Positions 16,317 through 20,680 of a stretch of DNA of 20,680 bases are shown here, in pieces; the first letter of the stretch is position 1; each line of letters opens with the position of its first letter. The stretch is from the NCBI GenBank assembly GCA_964449305.1, contig CAYUYM010000036.1:1-20680 (forward strand). Reading direction: 5' to 3'. The notes below the pieces were generated by a model. That model saw only the letters and a list, made by a program, of their open reading frames with translations, had not been told where the DNA came from and ran no database searches. This DNA is from CAYUYM01 sp964449305 (lineage in GTDB: Bacteria > Bacteroidota > Ignavibacteria > SZUA-365 > CAYQST01). Both the position numbers and the translations under genes were made by a program.

Positions 16317-17011
16317 TTCCTCCAGAAGTCCATCATCCAGCTCATGTGCACCATGATGTTCGGGATGCGGAAGTTGTCATCCATCTTCGGTGTGCCACCG
16401 GATTTCGTCGCCATCACGGTGAAGGGCCACCCCGCGGTGATGCCCATGCGCAGGTCGCCGCCCGGTGTGTGGAGAAAGGTGAACTCACCACCGATGCGGG
16501 CCTCCATCAGGAAGGGCAGGTCCGAGGATGCGGGGCTGATGTCGCTCTTGAGCGTCAGCGCCTTTGTTGCATCCTTCGGCGCATTGGTGATGGTGGATCC
16601 CATGGGCAGTCCCCAGTGCATCCCGAACAGGAAACCTGCCACCTTGACCATGGTGGTCAGTCCCAGGTAGCTGAAGTGCCCCTCGGTCTTCACCACACCG
16701 GGAAGCTGGATGTCGTGCACGGGATCATTGATGAAGCTGTTCTCGTCACTGAAGGCCACGGTGGTGTACCCCAGCGTCGCCACCAGACTGGAGACATCGC
16801 TCACGGGGAAGTCCGCCATCACGCCGAAGAAGGAGCCGGGGGCCACGTTGCGCCCCACATCCACCACGCCATAGTCGGTGATGTTGATTCCGGCGTTGAC
16901 GCCGATCATGGGACCGAGAAGCACAGTGGGCCGGGCCGGGGCGGCATCCTGGGCCGGGAGGATCGCAGGCAGTGCGAGGAGGACGAGGGCGAAGATGGCG
17001 GACGTTTTCAT
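16313..17011 (-). CDS. Exported hypothetical protein, probable outer-membrane beta-barrel
   Basis: I do not recognise a named family. The 232-residue product starts with a clear signal peptide (MKTSAIFALVLLALPAILPA, likely cleavage before QDAA). The rest is rich in alternating hydrophobic and Gly/aromatic segments, such as GPMIGVNAGINI, SSLVATLGYTTVAF, FSYLGLTTMVKV, EARIGGEFTFLH and LRMGITAGWPFTV. This resembles small outer-membrane barrels of the Bacteroidota/Chlorobiota. It ends in an aromatic-basic stretch (MMDFWRK), not a sorting domain. The ATG at 17011 has AAGGAG five bases upstream and a good promoter match just before it. It overlaps the hydrogenase protease gene by ATGA, which implies co-transcription, but a functional link is not obvious. 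Confidence 0.7.
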   Translation of the reverse strand: MKTSAIFALVLLALPAILPAQDAAPARPTVLLGPMIGVNAGINITDYGVVDVGRNVAPGSFFGVMADFPVSDVSSLVATLGYTTVAFSDENSFINDPVHDIQLPGVVKTEGHFSYLGLTTMVKVAGFLFGMHWGLPMGSTITNAPKDATKALTLKSDISPASSDLPFLMEARIGGEFTFLHTPGGDLRMGITAGWPFTVMATKSGGTPKMDDNFRIPNIMVHMSWMMDFWRK

Positions 17012-17016
17012 GGGGG

Positions 17017-17022
17017 CTCCTT
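17017..17022 (-). promoter_or_regulatory. Ribosome binding site of the exported barrel protein
   Basis: AAGGAG on the minus strand is five bases before the ATG at 17011. It separates the real start from the frame's upstream extension to 17173, which would bury the signal peptide. Confidence 0.65.
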
Positions 17023-17032
17023 GATTGACGGT

Positions 17033-17067
17033 CAAACATCGCAGGAAATTCGCATTTCTCCAACAAA
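17033..17067 (-). promoter_or_regulatory. Bacteroidota-type promoter of the exported protein gene
   Basis: Reading the minus strand, TTTGTTG (17067-17061) is followed after exactly 20 bases by GATGTTTG (17040-17033), matching five of six fixed positions of TAnnTTTG. Transcription would start near 17026, about 15 bases before the ATG and just before the ribosome site. The spacing equals that of the match at 11195-11226. It is pattern evidence only. Confidence 0.5.
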
Positions 17068-17139
17068 TCCACGGAGATGATGGTGACGCATTGCGGCGCG
17101 TGCCCCGGATTGTGGTGGAGCATGCGTATCTTGCCCGCC

Positions 17140-18048
17140 ATGAAACCGCACGCCAAGGCATATCTGCTGGCATCCTCCGCCGTCCTGCTCTGGTCCACCG
17201 TGGCCACCGCCTTCAAGCTGACACTGGCCGAGGTGCCCTATGCCGTCCTGCTCCTGTGGTCGGGTCTCACCTCGTTCCTCGTGCTCTCCCTCGTGGTGGT
17301 GGTGCGAAGCCTCCGGTCCGGGCTGCCCGTGGTGGACGGCCGCCAGCTCGGGAAGTCCGCGCTGCTGGGCCTGCTCAATCCCTTCCTGTATTACCTCGTG
17401 CTGTTCCGTGCCTACGATCTTCTGCCCGCCCAGCAGGCACAGCCGCTCAACTATCTGTGGCCCGTGGTGCTCGTGGTGTTCACGGGCATCCTCCGCCGGC
17501 ATCGCATCGCATGGCATGTGCTTGCATCACTCCTGGTGTGCTTCGTGGGGGTGGCCGTCATCGCCACACGCGGGGATGTGTCCATGTTTCGTGTGTCGAG
17601 TCCCTCTGGCATCGGTCTGGCATTGGGGAGCACGGTGATCTGGGCGCTGTACTGGGTCTTCACGGCGGACGATGGGATCGACAGCGTCCTGCGTCTTGCG
17701 CTCAACTTCGGCTTCGGCACGTTGTACACCCTTGTGGCTGTGCTTGCCGCCGGGCTTCCGCTGCTCCCGTCGGCGGCGGGCCTGGCCGGGTGCGTCTACA
17801 TCGGGCTCTTCGAGATGGGGCTGACGTTTCTGCTCTGGCTCTCGGCGCTGCGGCATTCCCACACGCCGGCGCACATCAGCGGCATCGTCTATTTCTCGCC
17901 CTTCATCTCGCTCATCTTCATCGCGTTCATTCTCGGCGAGAGCATCCACCCCTCCACACTGGCGGGGCTGGTGCTCATCATCGGCGGTGTGGTCCTTCAG
18001 CAGTGGATGGCGTTCACCGCCGCACGGCCGCGACCACCCAGGCGATGA
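17140..18048 (+). CDS. DMT-superfamily (EamA) permease
   Basis: This is a predicted inner-membrane transporter of 302 residues with about ten hydrophobic segments and two EamA repeats (about 7-143 and 157-290). The first helix LASSAVLLWSTVATAFK is typical. The end of the first repeat has NYLWP (104-108), as in the aromatic amino acid exporter YddG, and the second repeat has FSPFISLIFIAFILGE, the usual family pattern. Export of an amino acid or similar metabolite is the likely role, but the substrate cannot be assigned. The ATG at 17140 is preferred because the 21 upstream in-frame codons are not membrane-like. A TATCTTGC box lies just before the start, so the transcript may be nearly leaderless. 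The 3' end overlaps znuB tail-to-tail. Confidence 0.88.
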   Translation: MKPHAKAYLLASSAVLLWSTVATAFKLTLAEVPYAVLLLWSGLTSFLVLSLVVVVRSLRSGLPVVDGRQLGKSALLGLLNPFLYYLVLFRAYDLLPAQQAQPLNYLWPVVLVVFTGILRRHRIAWHVLASLLVCFVGVAVIATRGDVSMFRVSSPSGIGLALGSTVIWALYWVFTADDGIDSVLRLALNFGFGTLYTLVAVLAAGLPLLPSAAGLAGCVYIGLFEMGLTFLLWLSALRHSHTPAHISGIVYFSPFISLIFIAFILGESIHPSTLAGLVLIIGGVVLQQWMAFTAARPRPPRR

Positions 18049-18814
18049 AGAAGAGCGCCGTGGTGAGCAGCACGATGGTGGCGCCCGAGGGGATGTTGAA
18101 CCAGTAGGAGAGAAGCAGCCCGAACACCGAACTCGCCACGCCAGTGATGATGGACAGGATCATCATGGTGCGGAAATTCTTCGTGAGCTGATATGCGGTG
18201 GCCGCGGGGATGACGATGAGGGCGGAGACGAGCACGATGCCAACGGCCTTCACCGACAGGACGATGGTGAGCGCGATGAGCACCAGCAGCAGATGTGAGA
18301 GCCAGCGGACAGGCATGCCGATGACGGCCGCCATCTCGGCATCGAAACTCATGGCGAGCAGTTCCTTGTAGAAGAGCCCGACCGAGGCGAAGATCGCGAG
18401 AGCCATGCCGCCGCTGATCCACAGATCCTCGCCCGACACCGCGAGGATGTTGCCGAACAGGTAGCCGAAGATGTCGACGTACATGTTCTGCATGAAGCTC
18501 AGCAGCATGATGCCCAGGGCCATGGTGGCGGCGAAGAAGATGCCGACGATGGTGTCGTGCCGCAGGGAGGACTTGTCGCGCACTGCGCCGATGGTGAGCG
18601 CCACGCCGGTGACGAAGACGATGGCGGTGAGCGTGGGGTTGACTCCGAGCACGAAGCCCAGGGCGATTCCCGCGAACGTGGCATGGGAAATGCCCGCGCC
18701 GATGAAGGACAGACTGTTCAGCACCACGTAGACACCCACCACGGCGCACACCGCGCCAATGATGACGGCCTCGAGGAGGGCGCGCTGCATGAAGGTGTAG
18801 GTGAGGATCTCCAT
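18014..18814 (-). CDS. znuB: ZnuB-type metal ABC transporter permease
   Basis: This is an inner-membrane permease of the ABC-3 family that moves zinc (or manganese) from the binding protein into the cell. The 266 residues contain about eight or nine hydrophobic helices. Family landmarks are LNSLSFIGAGISHATFAGIALGF near residues 32-54, the HDTIVGIFFAATMALGIML segment, and VKAVGIVLVSALIVIPAATA (the coupling region after the middle of the protein). The ATG has AGGAG six bases upstream, which overlaps the znuC stop codon, so it is expressed with znuC. Its last 35 bases overlap the end of the convergent EamA gene. Zinc is favoured over manganese from the ligands of the neighbouring ZnuA. Confidence 0.93.
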   Translation of the reverse strand: MEILTYTFMQRALLEAVIIGAVCAVVGVYVVLNSLSFIGAGISHATFAGIALGFVLGVNPTLTAIVFVTGVALTIGAVRDKSSLRHDTIVGIFFAATMALGIMLLSFMQNMYVDIFGYLFGNILAVSGEDLWISGGMALAIFASVGLFYKELLAMSFDAEMAAVIGMPVRWLSHLLLVLIALTIVLSVKAVGIVLVSALIVIPAATAYQLTKNFRTMMILSIITGVASSVFGLLLSYWFNIPSGATIVLLTTALFFIAWVVAAVRR

Positions 18815-18823
18815 GCGGCGCTC

Positions 18824-19630
18824 CTAGTGCTCGTGCCCGTGTCCGTGGCGTTCACCGGCAACCACCATGTGGGGGATGTGCCCGTGCTGGAACATGACCG
18901 CCTCGCAGCCATACATCGTCTCCAGCGTGTCGCTCGTCATCACGTCTGCCGGGCGGCCGTGCGCCACAAGTGTCGTGTTGAGGCAGGCCACGGTGTCCAC
19001 GAAGCGGCTGATCACGCCGATGTCGTGCGACGCCATGAGGATGGTCATGCGCGATTCGTCATGGAGGCGGTTGAGCCATTCATACAGCCCCTCCGAGGAC
19101 TGCGGGTCGAGGGCGGCCGTGGGCTCGTCGAGGATGAGGAGGCGGGGTTGAAGCGCCAGGGCCCGGGCGATGAGCACGCGCTGGCGCTGCCCGCCCGATA
19201 GCTCACCGATCTGCCTCTGGGCGATGTCGGCCAGGTTGACGCGCTCCAGCGCATGCATGGCCTGCTCGCGGTCCCGCGCGCGGACCGGCCGCAGCAGGCC
19301 GATGCGGCCGTAGAGTCCCATGGTCACCACATCAATCACGCGTATCGGGAAGGTGAAATCGATGTGGGAGAACTGCGGCAGCCAGCCGATGAGGCTGCGG
19401 CGCGCACCGAGCTGATCCACTGGCACGCCCAGCACGGATGCCGAACCGCTGACGGGACGGACGAGCCCGACGAGCGTCTTGAACAGCGTGGTCTTGCCCG
19501 AACCGTTGGGCCCGATGATGCCCCAGAAGCTCCCCGACGGAACGGCGAAGGTCAGATCCCGGAGCACAACGCGGCCGCGGAGTTCCACCGAGACGGCATC
19601 GAGCACGACGTCGGATGGTGTGGCGTTCAT
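18824..19630 (-). CDS. znuC: ZnuC-type metal ABC transporter ATPase with His-rich tail
   Basis: This is the cytoplasmic ATPase that powers the zinc importer. It has 268 residues with every ABC motif: Walker A GPNGSGKT (40-47, Lys46), Q-loop LPQFSH (Gln86), signature LSGGQRQR (144-151), Walker B LLILDEP (164-170, Asp168, Glu169) and H-loop SHD (His202). The C-terminus (249-268) carries seven histidines in 20 residues (HGHIPH...RHGHGHEH), which could bind metal. The ATG overlaps the znuA stop as ATGA, with GAGGTG about five to seven bases upstream; znuB starts nine bases after its stop. Confidence 0.94.
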   Translation of the reverse strand: MNATPSDVVLDAVSVELRGRVVLRDLTFAVPSGSFWGIIGPNGSGKTTLFKTLVGLVRPVSGSASVLGVPVDQLGARRSLIGWLPQFSHIDFTFPIRVIDVVTMGLYGRIGLLRPVRARDREQAMHALERVNLADIAQRQIGELSGGQRQRVLIARALALQPRLLILDEPTAALDPQSSEGLYEWLNRLHDESRMTILMASHDIGVISRFVDTVACLNTTLVAHGRPADVMTSDTLETMYGCEAVMFQHGHIPHMVVAGERHGHGHEH

Positions 19631-20514
19631 CGAAGCACCTCGTCGAGCAGGCGCACGTTGTGTCGCATCAACGGGAGGTACTCCATCGATGTGGCCGGGC
19701 TGCCGAGGGCGTCGAGCACCACGATGCGTGCTCCCGTCTCCGTCGCCAGCAACTCGATGGATTTCTGGGAGAACTGTGGTTCGGCGATGAGCACCCGGAT
19801 CCCGCGTGAGCGGACGAGCCCGGTGATCTCCGCCAGCATGGTGGGGGAGATCTCCTGCCCCGGCTGCGTTTCAAGCACCGCCTCCTGCGTCAGCCCGTAC
19901 CGCCGCGCGAAATACACCCAGGAGCTGTGGAAGGAGATGAAACGTGTCGTGGACCAGCGGGACACCGTCTCGCGGATCCATGCATCCAGCGCGGTGAGGC
20001 TGTCGAGGCAGGTGCCGGCATTGGTGCGATACGTGTCGGCGTGGATGGAATCGATGCGGATGAGGGCGTCGCGGATGTGCTCCACGGCAAGGCGCGCAGA
20101 CACCGGATCGAGCCACACGTGGGGATTCCCCAGCTCGCCGTGGTCATGCTCTGATGCGATCAGGGGCACGCCCTCGGCGGTCACCACCACACGTCCCTCC
20201 ATTCCTCCGGCTGCGTCACGCACCTTGTCGGCCCAGTACTCGAGGCCGCAGCCGTTCAGCACGAACAGGTCGGCGTGGGAGGCGGCGATGAGCCTGTCCG
20301 GTGTGAAATCGAACACATGGGGATTCACCCCTGGTGGGACGATGAGATCCACGTCCACCAGATCGCCTCCCACCTTGCGGCAGAAATCCGCCAATGGAAC
20401 GATTGATGCGGAGATGCGCACCCTGCCGGCGGGTGCCTCGGTGCGCCCGCAGCCGGTGATGATGCCACCAAGCAGGAGGAAAAGAGTGAGGATGTCCAGG
20501 TGTCGACGCTTCAT
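19627..20514 (-). CDS. znuA: ZnuA-type zinc-binding lipoprotein
   Basis: This is the cluster A-I (ZnuA/TroA/PsaA) solute-binding protein of the importer, with 295 residues. The N-terminus KRRHLDILTLFLLLGGIITGC ends in a lipobox with Cys22, so the mature protein is a periplasmic lipoprotein. Metal ligands fit the family: NPHVFD (His66), NPHVWLDP (His132), SFHSSWVYF (His196) and VLDALGS (Asp268). A third His, where manganese proteins such as PsaA have Glu, points to zinc. The usual long His/Asp-rich loop is reduced to SEHDHGE (121-127). The ATG at 20514 is chosen because the signal peptide starts there; the frame extends to 20616 through unlikely sequence. No strong Shine-Dalgarno is visible. 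It is the first gene of znuACB. Confidence 0.93.
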   Translation of the reverse strand: MKRRHLDILTLFLLLGGIITGCGRTEAPAGRVRISASIVPLADFCRKVGGDLVDVDLIVPPGVNPHVFDFTPDRLIAASHADLFVLNGCGLEYWADKVRDAAGGMEGRVVVTAEGVPLIASEHDHGELGNPHVWLDPVSARLAVEHIRDALIRIDSIHADTYRTNAGTCLDSLTALDAWIRETVSRWSTTRFISFHSSWVYFARRYGLTQEAVLETQPGQEISPTMLAEITGLVRSRGIRVLIAEPQFSQKSIELLATETGARIVVLDALGSPATSMEYLPLMRHNVRLLDEVLR

Positions 20515-20680
20515 GCAATGGTCCGATGTGGAGGGGGGCAGGATGCCGGCTCGGGGCACGGGAATGTGGGGCAGTTCAACGCCTGCGCACTGAGGTGACA
20601 GTGCCATCAGGCCCAAAAAACCGAGTCGCGTTCTTTCATTTCAGGGAAATTGGAAGTAAATTATAACGCATAGTTTAATA
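20515..20680. other. Upstream region of znuA
   Basis: These 166 bases to the window edge hold no gene I can support. The last 75 bases are much more AT-rich than the rest of the window, as expected for a promoter region. A run of six A's at 20615-20620 (T's on the minus strand) is not preceded by a convincing hairpin. The distance from the AT-rich part to the znuA start suggests a leader of 100 or more bases. Confidence 0.4.
20655..20667 (-). promoter_or_regulatory. Possible Zur-like operator or -10 region for znuACB
   Basis: The minus strand reads GTTATAATTTACT, matching 10 of 13 positions of GTTATAATATAAC, a Zur-like palindrome core known from proteobacteria. It also contains TATAAT, so it may simply be a -10 box. 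The second half-site is degenerate and lies 140 bases before the znuA start. Confidence is low, because FCB Zur sites may differ. Confidence 0.3.

Noticed and set aside
20598..20635. Terminator near the A-run upstream of znuA
   Set aside because: The run of six A's (T's on the minus strand) has no stable stem directly before it on the relevant strand.
1..20680. CRISPR array, tRNA, rRNA, insertion sequence or prophage genes
   Set aside because: I saw no regularly spaced repeats, no tRNA-like cloverleaf in the few gaps, and no transposase, integrase or phage protein. The gaps are too short for most of these.

Overview
The window is GC-rich bacterial chromosome (roughly low-to-mid 60s % GC by eye) packed with housekeeping and accessory metabolic genes. 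I see no prophage, insertion sequence, CRISPR array, rRNA or tRNA. Three features suggest a member of the Bacteroidota/Chlorobiota (FCB) group, possibly a Chlorobiota/Kapabacteria-like lineage. A secreted peptidase ends in a Por/type IX-like C-terminal sorting domain, preceded by the 'VELSAFTA...LQWTTESETSNLGF' module common in that group. Several genes lack Shine-Dalgarno sites. Two intergenic regions hold boxes resembling the Bacteroidota promoter (TTG, 20-base spacer, TAnnTTTG). The taxonomic call is inference.

Positions 1-11120 form one minus-strand run, in transcription order: a secreted M28 metallopeptidase, a dual-specificity/tyrosine phosphatase, then recC, recB and recD. The two junctions within recCBD are ATGA stop/start overlaps, and recC begins two bases after the phosphatase stop, so the last four genes look like one translationally coupled unit. 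RecB keeps helicase and nuclease motifs and RecD keeps its helicase motifs, so the enzyme should be active.

Positions 11260-15750 hold two convergent glycogen genes: a GH13 debranching enzyme (pullulanase/isoamylase/GlgX type) on plus and the branching enzyme GlgB on minus, with 48 bases between their stops. Both have intact catalytic triads. Together they would trim and make alpha-1,6 branches of glycogen; synthase, pyrophosphorylase and phosphorylase are not in the window.

Positions 15837-17011 (minus) hold a small exported, probably outer-membrane protein overlapping by ATGA a hydrogenase maturation protease with no hydrogenase nearby. A divergent DMT/EamA permease follows on plus (17140-18048).

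Positions 18014-20514 (minus) are a complete zinc-type ABC importer, znuA-znuC-znuB, tightly spaced and overlapping the DMT gene tail-to-tail by 35 bases. The AT-rich end of the window upstream of znuA probably holds its control region, including a possible Zur-like box.

I found no obviously new multi-gene system. The most notable points are the phosphatase coupled to recCBD, the orphan hydrogenase protease coupled to an exported protein, the His-rich tail on ZnuC, and the atypical active-site flank of the debranching enzyme. No gene-free stretch exceeds 300 bases.
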